A stretch of DNA of 64,000 bases from Peptococcaceae bacterium BICA1-7 (GCA_000802095.1 JUEB01000024.1:62001-126000), one strand, 5' to 3'; shown: positions 7,931 to 17,046, counted from the first letter of the stretch. The notes: a model not told the origin generated them from the letters alone. Program-made: numbers and translations.

Positions 7931-7960
7931 ACGAGCTGCCTTTAAGGCAGCTCGTTTTTT
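7931..7960. terminator. Strong bidirectional terminator after frdB
   Basis: ACGAGCTGCC (7931-7940) pairs with GGCAGCTCGT (7946-7955); T-run 7955-7960 on the plus strand and an A-run upstream that serves the minus strand. Confidence 0.9.
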
Positions 7961-8003
7961 AAAAAGGCAGGGCGCCTTTACTTAAAGGGGCCCTGCCTTT
8001 TTT
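7961..8003. terminator. Second bidirectional terminator, between convergent genes
   Basis: AAAGGCAGGG pairs with CCCTGCCTTT around an inner CCTTT/AAAGG helix, with T-runs on both strands. It stands just after the stop of the minus-strand stalk protein gene at 8018, so each convergent unit has its own hairpin. Confidence 0.8.
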
Positions 8004-8017
8004 ATGTTTGACTGCGC

Positions 8018-8932
8018 TCAGTCGGTTATGCTTACAAGATTGCTCTGTCCGTAGAAGTCTACCTTACACTTGAAGCCTTCACTAATAAACCTCAGGGGCA
8101 CCATGGTCCTGCCGTTTTCAATTTCCGCCGGCACGTCCAGCTCAACCTCCTGCCCGTTTACCAGGGCTATACGGCTCTTTATTTTCATTCTTATATTGGC
8201 CTGACCCTGTATATTCACGGTTTCGGTGTCCTGGTCGTAAGTAACGTTGGCATTGAGAGCCTCTGCTATAAACCGCACCGGGACCAGCGTTCTGCCTTCA
8301 ACAATACGGGGAGCCACGTCAAATATAGGGGTTTGGCCGTTGACATAGACCTTTACCTTGGTATCCATTTTTTTTGCGTAAAGGCTGTCCAGCTCTTTGA
8401 ATGTCTCTTCGTCCAGGCTGTTATCCCTTACCGACAGGTTAATAAACTTTAGCGCGTCATCCATTTTCCCGGCCTTTACATGTATCTGAGCCATGTATTT
8501 GAATGTAAGCGCCCGGGTGCCGCTGTCCATGGTGTCATCACCAGCCAGCTGTTCTATCTCCTCCGCTATAGCTTCCAGTTCCCCGGCATCTATATCTTCC
8601 GGGCCTGCAAGGCTGTTCTTGTACTTGTAAACCTCGTCGCAAACACTTTTCCCTTCCAGTATTGCCTGGAGCACAACCCGGGCCTGGGGGTTCTTCACAT
8701 GGGTAAGGGCGTTGGGTATGCCCTTGTGCCTGCCCTGGTTTCCTTCGTAAACCTCTTCCGCTACAGTTTCTTCAGTATTAGCCAATTCTTCACTCAATAC
8801 CTGGTCCTGATTAAGTTTTTGGATCTTTTCATGACCATTCTGCTTATTATCAGCGGCGGCAAAGGCAGCCGGGGCCAGCGCCAGAACAAGCAAACTTAAG
8901 GTCAGCAGCAGGGAAACTAACTTTTTTTTCAT
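8018..8932 (-). CDS. Secreted protein with copper-amine-oxidase N-terminal-like (stalk) domain
   Basis: 304 residues. Residues 1-26 are a clear Sec signal peptide (MKKKLVSLLLTLSLLVLAL then APAAFAA). A helical middle region (~30-185) contains a TPR-like stretch. The C-terminal ~110 residues carry two related motifs, EGRTLVPVRFIAEAL and NGRTMVPLRFISEGF, typical of the copper amine oxidase N1 domain, which in Firmicutes is a wall- or surface-associated module rather than an enzyme. ATG at 8932 has GGAGG eight bases upstream. Exact role unknown. Confidence 0.8.
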   Translation of the reverse strand: MKKKLVSLLLTLSLLVLALAPAAFAAADNKQNGHEKIQKLNQDQVLSEELANTEETVAEEVYEGNQGRHKGIPNALTHVKNPQARVVLQAILEGKSVCDEVYKYKNSLAGPEDIDAGELEAIAEEIEQLAGDDTMDSGTRALTFKYMAQIHVKAGKMDDALKFINLSVRDNSLDEETFKELDSLYAKKMDTKVKVYVNGQTPIFDVAPRIVEGRTLVPVRFIAEALNANVTYDQDTETVNIQGQANIRMKIKSRIALVNGQEVELDVPAEIENGRTMVPLRFISEGFKCKVDFYGQSNLVSITD

Positions 8933-9025
8933 ATCGAAAACCTCCTTTTACTTCCTTATACGACAACGTATTATATTTACAGGGGGTATAAAAGTGGTAA
9001 AATTGTCTCAAAATGCCGTAAATAA

Positions 9026-9054
9026 AAAGCCCCACCCGAATACGGGGGGGCTTT
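9026..9054 (-). terminator. Intrinsic terminator for the small gene at 9069
   Basis: On the minus strand AAAGCCCC pairs with GGGGCTTT through a further CCCG/CGGG helix, and a T-rich tail follows. Confidence 0.75.
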
Positions 9055-9068
9055 CACCATTAGTCAAT

Positions 9069-9239
9069 TTATTTTGACCAGGTTCTGAGGGTGCAGTAAT
9101 TATGGCTTAGGGTTTCCGCCAGCGAGGTCATTATACCGACGCCGGAGTCATCTCCCAACATTTCAGCCCTGCTCAGCTCTGCCTGGTAAAAAGGTTCTTC
9201 AAGAAATCTTTCAAACCAGTTTCTTACCGCTTCCATCAT
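9069..9239 (-). CDS. Hypothetical protein (56 aa)
   Basis: A short acidic, largely helical protein beginning MMEAVRNWFERFLEEPFYQAE, with no signal peptide and no recognisable motif. I placed the start at ATG 9239, nine bases after AAAGGAG; an upstream ATG at 9281 has no ribosome site. It has its own terminator and so is probably a monocistronic gene. No family recognised. Confidence 0.5.
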   Translation of the reverse strand: MMEAVRNWFERFLEEPFYQAELSRAEMLGDDSGVGIMTSLAETLSHNYCTLRTWSK

Positions 9240-9488
9240 ATGAAACATCTCCTTTGAGGTGGTCAAATATCTTCTAAACACAGAGTACTACTTATTATTA
9301 AAAAAATAAATTAATTTACCTCTAAATGTTTAATATAGTAGTCTACTGTTTCACAATTGGTTTAGCTTCACTTCAGCAAGGCGAAAGTTTCACATGCCAG
9401 GAAATGAAAAAAAGTTTTTTTAGCAGAACCCCAACCCCGGTTTAGTCGTCAATAATGTATAGAATGATAAACGGAAGGAGAAATAGAA

Positions 9489-11666
9489 TTGAGGAGATAC
9501 TGCTTTTTCCCGGTTGTTTTCGTAATTGCCGCTATAATAGCGGCTGTGCAGCTGGCTAATCCCGCTCCGTCAGACGCCGAGCAGCTCAATATATTTACCG
9601 GCATGCAGCAGCTTGTTGAGTACATAAAGTCCAATAAGGAAATGGCCCAATACCGGTATAACCTGGGCGGGCTTAAGTCCGAAATGGCGGTGCAGATGGA
9701 TGCAGCGTCCGGGAGCATACGTACCACTGCGGCCGATAATGCAGAATCACTGCCTGCCTTAAAAGCTCCTGTGGAGCAAAATGCAAAGTCTGCGGACTCC
9801 TTTTCCTCCACCAATATTCAGGTGGAGGGTGTGGATGAGGGGGATATATTAAAGAGTGACGGCAAGCACCTTTACGTGGCCTCAGGAGGGCTGGTGCACA
9901 TAATTGACGCCTATCCGGCCGGGAGCTCAAAAATACTTTCCTCCATAAAGTGTGACGGCTATCCCCAGGAAATTTACCTTAAAGGTGACAGACTTTTGGT
10001 TTTGAGCCGCAGGGCCATGAAAGAGGGCATGATAGCAGCGGTATACGATATTACCGACCGGTCCAAACCAACATCGGTAAGATCACTGGCCTGGGAGGGC
10101 AGTTATGTCAGCTCACGGTTAATTGGAAACCATGCCTACCTGGTGATCAATATGCCGGTGAATCTGGTGGGGGGTATGCAGGGAGACGGGGAAACCGTGA
10201 CTTTGCCCAAAATCACCGAGAACGGTAAGGACAGGGTTATACCGCCGGACCAGATTTACTACTTCGACTATCCTGATTATAACTACAGGTATACCGTTAT
10301 TGTATCGGTAGATATACTGGATGAAGGAAAGGAGTCTCTTTGCAGGACCTTTCTGACGGGCAGGTCGCAGAATATATACTCCTCAGAGGAGAATCTGTAT
10401 CTCACCGGGCCCAAGTCTCCTGATACAGTGCAGTTTACCAACCGTTTTATCAACGATCTGGCTTCCCTGGCAGGGGGAGAGACTTCTGTAAAAATAAAGG
10501 GCCTGGCTGCCTCAAATACTCCTCCCGGCCAGAAGCTGGCGGAAGTGGAAAGTATTCTGGAGGCATACCTGGGTGGGCTTGGAGACAGTGAGGCGGCGGT
10601 GCTTGAGGAGAGGATTTACAGCCTGCGGGAGAAAATGAGCCGGGACATGGAGAGGGAAAGGAACAAAACCGTTATTCACAGGCTGGCTGTTAAGGACGGT
10701 GATATAGATTACAGGTGCCGGGGCGAGGTCAACGGAAGGCTTCTTAATCAATTTTCCATGGATGAGTATGGCGGTTATTTCAGGGTGGCCACCACTTCCG
10801 AGGGGCGCATATTCTTTGACAGCCCGGTCAGCCGGAACAATATCTATGTTCTGGATGGGGACCTTAATGTGGTGGGAAGGCTCGAAGGGCTGGCCCCCCG
10901 GGAGAGGATTTACTCGGCCAGGTTTATGGGCAGCCGTGTCTATCTGGTCACCTTTAGAAATATTGACCCCCTGTTTGTGATTGACTTGAAAAATCCTAAA
11001 GAGCCCAAAGTCCTCGGTGAGCTGAAAATTCCGGGCTATTCTGACTACCTGCACCCCTATGATGAGAATCACCTGATCGGTGTCGGCAAAGAGGTGGCCC
11101 CGATTAACGAACCCCAGCCGGTGCCCATGAGGGAGGGTATGGGGGTGACGGCTCCGGATATAATGCCTTCGCTGCCACTAAGGCAGCAGGGTGTCAAGAT
11201 CGCCCTTTTTGATGTTACCAACCCGGCAAGGCCTGTTGAGCTTGCCAAATACCAGGTGGAACAGCAGGGCTCAGACTCGGAGGTCTCCCGGGACCATAAG
11301 GCTTTCCTTTTCAGCCGTGACAAAAACCTCATGGCACTGCCCGTATCTTATAGCAGAACCTTCCCGTCAGGGCTGGAAAGGGGACTTATGCCATATTACC
11401 GGAACTGGCAGGGGATGTATGTGTTCAATATCTCCACGGCAGAAGGAATAAGCCTGAAGGGCAAGATTGAGCATAACGCCACGTATAAATCCGATTATGA
11501 GGCCACCGAGGCTATAAGGAGATCTGCTTATATAAACGAAATTTTTTACACCGTGTCGGAAGGTGCGGTAAAGCTAAGCAGCATGGCCGATCTAAAAGAG
11601 ATAAAGACCATAAAGCTGCCCCGGGATACTGATGATCAAATGTATAGGGTGGAAATGATTGACTAG
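9489..11666 (+). CDS. Secreted beta-propeller protein (Beta_propel domain family)
   Basis: 725 residues. The first ~30 form a signal peptide or anchor (YCFFPVVFVIAAIIAAVQLA). The segment FSSTNIQVEGVDEGDILKSD (~103-122) is the hallmark of the C-terminal beta-propeller family of secreted prokaryotic proteins. Later repeats such as GRIFFDSPVSRNNIYVLDG and PLFVIDLKNPKEPKVLGELK read as blades. TTG at 9489 lies eight bases behind GGAAGGAG. Function unknown; related proteins are cell-surface. Its stop shares the bases CTAG with the stop of the convergent transporter gene. Confidence 0.8.
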   Translation: MRRYCFFPVVFVIAAIIAAVQLANPAPSDAEQLNIFTGMQQLVEYIKSNKEMAQYRYNLGGLKSEMAVQMDAASGSIRTTAADNAESLPALKAPVEQNAKSADSFSSTNIQVEGVDEGDILKSDGKHLYVASGGLVHIIDAYPAGSSKILSSIKCDGYPQEIYLKGDRLLVLSRRAMKEGMIAAVYDITDRSKPTSVRSLAWEGSYVSSRLIGNHAYLVINMPVNLVGGMQGDGETVTLPKITENGKDRVIPPDQIYYFDYPDYNYRYTVIVSVDILDEGKESLCRTFLTGRSQNIYSSEENLYLTGPKSPDTVQFTNRFINDLASLAGGETSVKIKGLAASNTPPGQKLAEVESILEAYLGGLGDSEAAVLEERIYSLREKMSRDMERERNKTVIHRLAVKDGDIDYRCRGEVNGRLLNQFSMDEYGGYFRVATTSEGRIFFDSPVSRNNIYVLDGDLNVVGRLEGLAPRERIYSARFMGSRVYLVTFRNIDPLFVIDLKNPKEPKVLGELKIPGYSDYLHPYDENHLIGVGKEVAPINEPQPVPMREGMGVTAPDIMPSLPLRQQGVKIALFDVTNPARPVELAKYQVEQQGSDSEVSRDHKAFLFSRDKNLMALPVSYSRTFPSGLERGLMPYYRNWQGMYVFNISTAEGISLKGKIEHNATYKSDYEATEAIRRSAYINEIFYTVSEGAVKLSSMADLKEIKTIKLPRDTDDQMYRVEMID

Positions 11667-12628
11667 ATTGTTTTACCGCTGTCAGCAGGGGATAGGGCGG
11701 TCCTTTCAGGGCCGTCCTTATCCATTGGGCCGGCGCCGGACTGCCCAAATCTGGCTGTCTGCACCAGAACCACCCCGGTCAGTATGATAAAGGCCCCGGC
11801 TATATCACGCAGGGACACGCTTTCGTTAAGCACCAGCCAGCCCAGAAAAATGGCCACCACCGGGTTGATATAGGAGTAGGTGGATGCCTTTGCCGGGGGC
11901 ATGGCCTTTATAATGTAAACAAAGCAGCTGAAGCCAATTATTGATCCGAAGAAAATGAGATATAGTAGAGCTCCGGCCCCCTTTACCGTAAGATGGAAAA
12001 GTGGGGCCTCTCCGGCTGCCAGGCCGGTGAGGCAAAGGGCAGTTCCCGCCGCCAGCATCTCCAGCGCGGAAATGGAAAGCATTGAGCCTGAAACTGAGTT
12101 TCTGGAAGAGTAAAGTGAGCCCGAGGCCCATAAAAAGGCTCCGGCCAGTACTCCAATAACCCCCTTTAAGTCTACCTCATGTAGGCCTGTTCCAGGCAAA
12201 ACCAGCACTCCAACCCCCCCAAAGCCAATAAGCAGACCGGTCCAGCCCTTCCAGTTCATCCTGGTGCCACCGGGGAAAATAAGGTCCAGCAGGGCGACGA
12301 AGAGAGGAACGGTGGAAATAATAAGTGCGGTAAGGCCGGAGGCTATGAATTGCTCGGACCAGACCACCAGCCCGTTGCCCCCGAAGAGAAGAAAGAGGCC
12401 CACCGTTGCTATTATTCGTATATCCTTCAGTGTGCGGGGCATTTCCAGCCCCTTAAGCTTTACATAGGCCAGCATGAGGCTTCCGGCAATAATAAAGCGC
12501 ACCCCGGCAAAAAGTGCGGGGGGGAGGTCGCTGACTCCTATACGTATGGCCAGATAAGTCGATCCCCAGACTATACAGACTACGGAATAGGCAATATAGG
12601 CCCGGGTGTCAAGAACGCCTGTTTTCAA
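11663..12628 (-). CDS. EamA/DMT-family transporter
   Basis: 321 residues with ten hydrophobic helices in two homologous five-helix halves. The first half opens VVCIVWGSTYLAIRIGV with the typical GGNGLVVWSEQFIASGLTALI; the second holds the conserved PPAKASTYSYINPVVAIFLGW before the last helices. The family exports or imports small metabolites; substrate not predictable. The start is TTG 12628, seven bases after GGAGGAG. The C-terminal tail is hydrophilic. It follows the HAD gene at 12652 with a 23 bp gap and may be cotranscribed. Confidence 0.85.
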   Translation of the reverse strand: MKTGVLDTRAYIAYSVVCIVWGSTYLAIRIGVSDLPPALFAGVRFIIAGSLMLAYVKLKGLEMPRTLKDIRIIATVGLFLLFGGNGLVVWSEQFIASGLTALIISTVPLFVALLDLIFPGGTRMNWKGWTGLLIGFGGVGVLVLPGTGLHEVDLKGVIGVLAGAFLWASGSLYSSRNSVSGSMLSISALEMLAAGTALCLTGLAAGEAPLFHLTVKGAGALLYLIFFGSIIGFSCFVYIIKAMPPAKASTYSYINPVVAIFLGWLVLNESVSLRDIAGAFIILTGVVLVQTARFGQSGAGPMDKDGPERTALSPADSGKTI

Positions 12629-12651
12629 TTGTGAACTCCTCCACTCTGGTG

Positions 12652-13209
12652 CTATAGATTATAGATAATATAATCCTTTATCTCCCGCCAGTTAAAGACT
12701 CTGGTAACCAGGGCCGGAAGTTCGCCCCGGTTGTATGTGGCATCCATGAGAAGTACGGGGATTCCGCAGGAGCTCACCTGAGTGGCGTTTTTCAGGCTGT
12801 CCTCTATAAACAGGTCCACACACTGATCGGTGCAGGCGGCCCGCTTATCATGCTGACCTAAAAGGACCAGTCCATGGCGGGAAACTTTGAACCTGTCCAG
12901 CCAGGCCTCTGTTCTCTGTGTGTGAATAGGGGTTCGGGCCGAGATAAGGTAAACACCGTAGTTCTGCGCAAGGTCACTGACTGTTTCTGCAGCGCCGGGA
13001 ATGGGCAGGGCCTCTTCAATGATCTCCTGCTCTTTTTCCATAATAAAGCTGTCCAGCTGTTTGCGGTCCATACCGAACATTTTTACGGGGTTGAAATTTA
13101 CAAAGTCGAGAAGGGTGTAACGGCTGCCGAAGTGATCATTGAGCTTTTTTATAATCACCGGCTGGGAATCGGCAATAACGCCGTCAATGTCTATACCTAT
13201 CCTTTTCAT
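12652..13209 (-). CDS. HAD-superfamily 5'(3')-deoxyribonucleotidase-like phosphatase
   Basis: 185 residues. The N-terminus GIDIDGVIADS supplies the DxD catalytic pair (Asp7, Asp9), ISARTP is motif II with its Thr region, and DLFIEDSLKNA gives the C-terminal acidic motif III. Layout and length match the NT5C-type 5' nucleotidase family, which removes phosphate from deoxynucleoside monophosphates. Start ATG 13209 follows GGGAG. Possibly first gene of a two-gene unit with the EamA transporter. True substrate not known. Confidence 0.75.
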   Translation of the reverse strand: MKRIGIDIDGVIADSQPVIIKKLNDHFGSRYTLLDFVNFNPVKMFGMDRKQLDSFIMEKEQEIIEEALPIPGAAETVSDLAQNYGVYLISARTPIHTQRTEAWLDRFKVSRHGLVLLGQHDKRAACTDQCVDLFIEDSLKNATQVSSCGIPVLLMDATYNRGELPALVTRVFNWREIKDYIIYNL

Positions 13210-13238
13210 GTGCCATTTCTCCCTGCTGCCAAAGTTAA

Positions 13239-13267
13239 GGCAGCCCTACTTACGGGTACGGGCTGCC
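13239..13267. other. Leader hairpin upstream of the HAD gene
   Basis: GGCAGCCC (13239-13246) pairs perfectly with GGGCTGCC (13260-13267), 13-base loop, ending about 30 bp before the HAD gene start on the minus strand. There is no long T-run (TTAACTTT follows), so it may be a weak attenuator or an mRNA-stabilising hairpin. Confidence 0.3.
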
Positions 13268-13361
13268 GACTATTTATATTTCAACATACCCATCACAATT
13301 TCCTCTTGGCTAGATATAGCCACAAAAAAACACCCTCGCGAACCGATAGCGACATTGATAT

Positions 13362-13580
13362 ACACACGTGCCGTAAAAGAATTACGTCACCCCGGAGGTA
13401 TTAAAATGTTTTTTGCATGCTGTATTGCAGGTCCTAATAAACCACAGAGCACACAGAGGACACAGAGATTCTTAGCCCTGCTTGATTGTTTAATAAAATG
13501 ATTTGGCCATGAACTTGATAGTAGTGCCTATTAAATTTTCTCTGTGATCTCTGTGCCCTCTGTGGTTTTTAAAATAATCA
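13362..13580. repeat. CACAGAG palindromic element, copy A
   Basis: Left arm at 13442-13467 reads CCACAGAG-CACACAGAG-GACACAGAG; right arm at 13539-13565 reads TCTCTGTGATCTCTGTGCCC and ends CTCTGTGG. The arms are inverted repeats around ~70 bp of AT-rich DNA. The 80 bp upstream (AAAGAATTACG ... GTCCTAATAAACCA) recur at copy D (52195-52275), so A and D form one subfamily. No ORF. It separates the HAD gene from the transporter operon at 13669. Confidence 0.8.
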
Positions 13581-13606
13581 TTATTTTCAGGACTGCCATA
13601 TATTGT

Positions 13607-13642
13607 AAAAAAACCGCCTCCCGTTTTTAAGGGAAGCGGTTT
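13607..13642 (-). terminator. Terminator of the YeiH-type transporter operon
   Basis: On the minus strand AAACCGCTTCCC pairs with GGGAGGCGGTTT (one mismatch) and runs into seven T residues. Confidence 0.85.
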
Positions 13643-13668
13643 CGGTAAGTATAACATATAATTTTATT

Positions 13669-13857
13669 TCAGGAATGCGCCGCCGGGAAAAGGAATACAA
13701 ATACCACTATAAATACTACCAGCAGGGACACTCCAATGCCCAGTGACCACCCGATGAGCTTTTTTTCTATGGGAAGCAAATCGTACCACTCTTCGTTTTG
13801 CAGCAATTCAGAAACCTGCAGGTTCTGGTCTGCTATTTTGGGCACGCTTTCAGACAT
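13669..13857 (-). CDS. Small single-span membrane protein (62 aa)
   Basis: The first 35 residues are acidic and soluble (LLQNEEWYDLLPIEKK); residues ~36-58 are one long hydrophobic helix (GWSLGIGVSLLVVFIVVFV). It starts at ATG 13857 behind AGGAGGTG, only 27 bp after the transporter gene, and precedes the shared terminator. No family recognised; position suggests an accessory subunit or partner of the transporter. Confidence 0.65.
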   Translation of the reverse strand: MSESVPKIADQNLQVSELLQNEEWYDLLPIEKKLIGWSLGIGVSLLVVFIVVFVFLFPAAHS

Positions 13858-13884
13858 ATCTACACCTCCTAATATTGCCGCTGT

Positions 13885-15366
13885 TTAGGCAAGCGGCGGC
13901 ATAATGCCATGATAGAAGACCCACGAAATAAACAGGCCTACCCAGAGTATAAAGCCGAACAGGCAAACAGCGTAGACCACTACTATTTTGCCCATTCCCT
14001 CTGCCCACAGCTTGCGAACGTTGGTGATAAGCCCTATGGAGAAGAAGCAGAGGGCGAAGAAAATGCTTCTGAGGGCATTGGCATGATCCATCCCCGACTT
14101 GGCCGGTTTTACTATGTCAGGGTTGGATAGGCCTGCTAAGAACATAATCACTAAGGTAGCAATAAACCCGATAATGAACTTGGGGAAGCGCTCCCATATT
14201 TCCATGGGCGAAACCTTCTGCCCCTTTTCCTGTGCCCCGTCTCTTTTGTCAATCCGATAAACCGACCATACTATGGCCAGGATAAAGGCCCATACACCGA
14301 TGAAAATATCTATGAACACCTTTGTTGTGGTGGTTACCATAAGTACCCAGTCCTTGGCGTAATTTATTCCCTTGACAGCATAGACCTTGGCGTATATAAG
14401 AGATTCGGTTAATGCGCCGCTGGCGATGGCCCCCCCGTCACTCTTTACTGCCAAACCCATCCATGCGCCGGCCACCATGGGCTCTTCATAAAGTGTTGCA
14501 GCGGCAAGGAACGGAAGGAATAGCAGTTCAACGGCCACAAATACAATGATAACCGCCGATAGCACAACCGGTACAACCGGTCGGGACCTGATGGCGGCGC
14601 CGGTGGCTATGGCTGCCGAAACACCGCAGATGGATATGCCCGAGGCCAGTGGGGCAGACCATTCCGGTGTGAACTTGAAGTATCTTCTGGAAATAAAATA
14701 TACCACCGGCCAGTAAATGAGGTAGGCCTCTACAACAGCACAGAGGCCCCGGACGATAACCGTACCGGCAAGCGCCGCCGCCTCGATGGTTTTGATGCCA
14801 ATGGCTGCCCCCAGAATTACTATGCCGGTTTTGATGAACCATTCAGGCTTGGCGGCCTCCTCAAGGAATTTAGCCAGCCCTGTAAAAAAGTTTCCTATTA
14901 TTAGACCAACAATCATTGCAAATACAAGACCCATTTCACCCAGGCCCAAAGACCATGTTATACCTGCCTTGGCCTGTGCAGCAGCGTTTGGCGGTGTGGA
15001 AATCTGAGCGATTTGACCCAGCATTATGCACCCGTAGGTGAGCCAAAAAATGATGGTGAAGCCGGCTATATATTTCTTTACGTTGGAGCCCATAGCAGCT
15101 GCTCCTATAGTGGTGATCGCCAGCAGGAAAAGATAGGTTAGTATTAAGGACATGTAACCAGGGATTATTTTGCTGTACGTCTTGGATATTGGGGCAAGCG
15201 CCTTACTGATATCAGTAAAGGAGCCTGTTTTTACCACCCAGCCCAGCAGGTCGCTGCCGAAGACCTGTCCCAGGCCAAGAATAAAAATAAAGAGACCAAT
15301 CCATACCGCCCACCAATCTTCAAGCTTCAATAGTTTGGAACCTCCAGCGTTTGCCGGTGATGACAT
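13885..15366 (-). CDS. YeiH-family putative sulfate/anion exporter
   Basis: 493 residues with about twelve hydrophobic helices. The family signature is ASGISICGVSAAIATGAAI, together with FIKTGIVILGAAIGIKTIE and AGAWMGLAVKSDGGAIASGA. The family is annotated as putative sulfate exporter, with related proteins linked to sulfite or sulfur metabolism; the substrate here is not proven. It is longer than the usual ~340 residues, with extra N-terminal helices. ATG 15366 follows GGAGGGG. First gene of an operon with the small membrane protein at 13669. Confidence 0.8.
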   Translation of the reverse strand: MSSPANAGGSKLLKLEDWWAVWIGLFIFILGLGQVFGSDLLGWVVKTGSFTDISKALAPISKTYSKIIPGYMSLILTYLFLLAITTIGAAAMGSNVKKYIAGFTIIFWLTYGCIMLGQIAQISTPPNAAAQAKAGITWSLGLGEMGLVFAMIVGLIIGNFFTGLAKFLEEAAKPEWFIKTGIVILGAAIGIKTIEAAALAGTVIVRGLCAVVEAYLIYWPVVYFISRRYFKFTPEWSAPLASGISICGVSAAIATGAAIRSRPVVPVVLSAVIIVFVAVELLFLPFLAAATLYEEPMVAGAWMGLAVKSDGGAIASGALTESLIYAKVYAVKGINYAKDWVLMVTTTTKVFIDIFIGVWAFILAIVWSVYRIDKRDGAQEKGQKVSPMEIWERFPKFIIGFIATLVIMFLAGLSNPDIVKPAKSGMDHANALRSIFFALCFFSIGLITNVRKLWAEGMGKIVVVYAVCLFGFILWVGLFISWVFYHGIMPPLA

Positions 15367-15760
15367 TGTTTTTCCCCTCCTATTTACAGATTAAAGGTTT
15401 AAGTTGGACTACACTGTGGCATGCTGCCATTTATCACCTCTTTCCTGCCGTTATAATGCTGCATCACTCCCCCTTTTTATCATAATATGGGAGGATGTAG
15501 GTTTTAATTCACCTATTTTTTAAAGCAACAATACTTCTTCTGTTGTATCCCTGGGATATTATCCTTATTCTTCCTTTGTAGCTATTATATCTCTATGTTG
15601 TAGTATAGACAAGCTTATTGCAATGTTAATACCCATATTGAGTCTATATGTCACTACAAAAGAGTTTGGTTGTGGAATATGTTCTTTATATGTGTCATAA
15701 ATTGTCTATATGGTCTCTTTGACTGAGCAATGGTCTTAATGATTATATTGCACAAAAAAA
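15367..15760. promoter_or_regulatory. AT-rich promoter region of the YeiH operon with a repeated TGTCTATA motif
   Basis: No gene in ~390 bp. A short motif recurs: TATAGACAA at 15604-15612 (inverted), AGTCTATATG at 15641-15650 and TTGTCTATATG at 15702-15712. They could be operator sites for a regulator of the exporter operon transcribed leftward. No promoter could be fixed with confidence. Confidence 0.35.
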
Positions 15761-15827
15761 AGCCCTTTAGGGGCTGGTAAAAAAAATATGAAGCACAACC
15801 ATTATGGTTGTGCTTCATATTTTTTTT
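15761..15827. terminator. Pair of hairpins, strong bidirectional terminator
   Basis: A perfect 15-bp stem (ATATGAAGCACAACC with its complement, 15786-15820) is flanked by A-run and T-run, and serves the minus-strand gene at 15841. A smaller AGCCC/GGGCT hairpin with an adjoining A-run lies at 15761-15775. Confidence 0.9.
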
Positions 15828-15840
15828 GTCACTACAGTCT

Positions 15841-17046
15841 TTAGCGCCTCATTTTTTCCCGGTACTTTATTTCCTGATAAAGGCTTCTGGCCTTTTCCAC
15901 CAACTGGGTATCCTTATCCATAGAGTTATGCCGGGTGATGGCGAAAAGCCATTTCTGCGCGTCTGCGGTTATTCCCAGGTCGAGGTAGATCATCGCTATC
16001 ATGTACATAATGTATATGTCCCCCATCGGGTTGGGGAAGTCTCCCGGATCCTCGAAGAAATCCTTGTACCTGTTAAGGGCCAGTCCCAGGTATTTTTTTT
16101 CATTCTCAGTGTCTTTCTTGTACCGGTAAAGCCAGGCCAGTCTAATAAGCAGCTCGGCCCGGACATAACTGCTGATGTCTCTTTCACCATGTAAATAACA
16201 GGCCCGCTGGTATGCTTCTATAGCCTGGTCAAGGCTTCTGGGGCCGGTGTGGTTTCTGGGTTTGCCCAGCTTTTCCAGTATCCCCTGCAAAACTCCTTTT
16301 TCCTGTGGGTCTATCTTTCCATAAAGGCTGTCATTGAAGGCGTATCCGCAAACGGGGCAAACAGTGACATCATAATATATAGGGTTCAGGTCCTTGTAAT
16401 GCGGGCAGAAATCACCGTCTATCTTTACTGTTTCGGCAAGTCCTTCCCTTAATTTTAATGTTTTAATTGACCAGTCACAATTAGGACAGGGGTATTCTTC
16501 CCTGGTAAAACTGCTTTTGGTGTCTGGTTTTTCCTCTTCCTTGGCAGAGATGGGCAGACTCTGCATTAATGTCTTAATATTTTCATTTTCATCTATTAAT
16601 TCTTTCATTCTAATATTGGTGTCCCGGAGCCTCCGGCTGATGGCTTCCACCAACTTTAGGGAAACCTCGGGATTTCTTATAAGAAAAAGGTTGAAATCTG
16701 TCCTGTTTATGCAAAAGAGTATGGCTTTGCCTGCGCATACCTTTACTGAAGCAGATCTGGGCAGGCCATCCAGCAGCGCCATTTCTCCGAAAACCTCCCC
16801 GGGATTCATTGTTCTGAGCTTTATTTCTTCCCCCCCGGGCCTTCCCGCCAGAATATCAACCTTACCCGAGGCAATAATGTAAAGGCAGTCTCCGGGATCT
16901 CCCTCCCTGAAAATGGTGGCTCCCTGGTCGTATTGGCTCAGCCTGGCAAGCTGGGCCAGTTTTATAATGGACTCAGGGGAGATATCTTTAAATATGGGGA
17001 CACTGGTCAGAACCTTTATTATTATTTCACTGTACAACGGTTCCAT
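15841..17046 (-). CDS. Cyclic-nucleotide-binding domain protein with DUF2225-type C-terminus
   Basis: About 401 residues. Residues ~10-130 form a CRP-like cNMP-binding domain (GATIFREGDPGDCLYIIASG, PGEVFGEMALLDGLPRSASV). A charged linker leads to a zinc-binding region with CPNCDW and CPVCGYAF, followed by a TPR-like helical region (~265-390), matching the DUF2225 family. No helix-turn-helix, so it is a cytosolic sensor/scaffold rather than a CRP transcription factor. Start taken at ATG 17046; a GTG directly before it is equally possible. Ligand unknown. Confidence 0.75.
   Translation of the reverse strand: MEPLYSEIIIKVLTSVPIFKDISPESIIKLAQLARLSQYDQGATIFREGDPGDCLYIIASGKVDILAGRPGGEEIKLRTMNPGEVFGEMALLDGLPRSASVKVCAGKAILFCINRTDFNLFLIRNPEVSLKLVEAISRRLRDTNIRMKELIDENENIKTLMQSLPISAKEEEKPDTKSSFTREEYPCPNCDWSIKTLKLREGLAETVKIDGDFCPHYKDLNPIYYDVTVCPVCGYAFNDSLYGKIDPQEKGVLQGILEKLGKPRNHTGPRSLDQAIEAYQRACYLHGERDISSYVRAELLIRLAWLYRYKKDTENEKKYLGLALNRYKDFFEDPGDFPNPMGDIYIMYMIAMIYLDLGITADAQKWLFAITRHNSMDKDTQLVEKARSLYQEIKYREKMRR

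Noticed and set aside
13139-13501. Plus-strand ORFs across 13.1-13.5 kb ending in PQSTQRTQRF
   Set aside because: Opposite-strand shadow of the HAD gene running into the CACAGAG repeat.
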